Assembly (NCBI GenBank): GCA_014874485.1 | Contig: JADBJK010000016.1 | Span: 120,178-184,177, forward strand | DNA: 64,000 nt | From: Chloroflexota bacterium | GTDB lineage: Bacteria > Chloroflexota > Anaerolineae > DTLA01 | Direction of reading: 5' to 3' | Translations under genes and position numbers: made by a program | Shown here: positions 63,919 through 64,000 of the stretch, piece by piece | Numbering within the stretch: the first letter of the stretch is position 1 | Layout: each line of letters begins with the position of its first letter | The notes under the pieces: model-generated | What the model was told of the DNA's origin: nothing | The model's database searches: none | The model's input: the letters and a program-made list of their open reading frames with translations, nothing else

Positions 63919-64000
63919 TGGCCCAGGGCAATTGCATTTATCCTGTCAGGACTTTGAGAAGGTAGTCTTGGTCCCACCCCGCTCTAAGCCGTTTGGCCTT

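Overview
The window is 64 kb of GC-rich, gene-dense bacterial DNA. The gene set best fits an uncultured Chloroflexota (Anaerolineae-like) anaerobe or microaerophile: secreted proteins with Thr/Pro linkers and a C-terminal LPV/YLPLL-type tail, cohesin and dockerin modules, ADP-forming acyl-CoA synthetase, ferredoxin-dependent 2-oxoacid oxidoreductases, rubrerythrins, and many short dispersed palindromic repeats. The taxonomic call is inference; there is no rRNA or tRNA gene here.

Layout. 1-2474 (+): surface glycosylation genes (end of a membrane glycosyltransferase, a radical SAM/SPASM protein, a GT2 transferase), then a DUF72 gene. 3486-10469 (-): a methyl-cycle/methionine-salvage operon (mtnA, core MetE-like, PfkB nucleoside kinase, GNAT, ahcY) with a CoA-disulfide-reductase-like flavoprotein downstream. 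11105-25168 (-): seven cohesin-bearing secreted proteins, four of which also end in a dockerin. 25169-26181: about 1 kb without genes but with a promoter-RNA-terminator unit. 26182-29875 (-): lgt plus a sensor kinase/response regulator pair. 30118-44610 (+): a redox/iron island with MscS, an encapsulin shell and its ferritin-like cargo, class I aldolase, deformylase, M50 protease, a ferritin-like/DUF255 fusion, four more ferritin-like proteins, rubrerythrin, rubredoxin, a two-subunit 2-oxoacid oxidoreductase and a glutaredoxin-PDZ gene with an in-frame TGA at its catalytic cysteine. 44728-49700: acyl-CoA synthetase, a MITE pair flanking a DUF1858 gene, MarR regulator, ITPase. 49711-53946 (-): small metabolic enzymes and another cohesin protein. 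54136-59699 (-): four-subunit 2-oxoacid oxidoreductase with two phosphate butyryltransferase paralogues. 59741-64000 (-): secA and a secreted CBM9-like protein.

How the parts may work together. The methyl-cycle operon would recycle S-adenosylhomocysteine and methylthioadenosine. The oxidoreductase/Ptb/ADP-forming synthetase genes would turn 2-oxoacids into acyl-CoA and then acids with energy gain. The ferritin-like, rubrerythrin, rubredoxin and encapsulin genes look like an oxygen/peroxide and iron defence set. The cohesin/dockerin proteins probably assemble on the cell surface. The strongest unexpected signal is the predicted selenoprotein glutaredoxin-PDZ at 41649-42158, whose TGA is followed by a hairpin matching the bacterial SECIS pattern.
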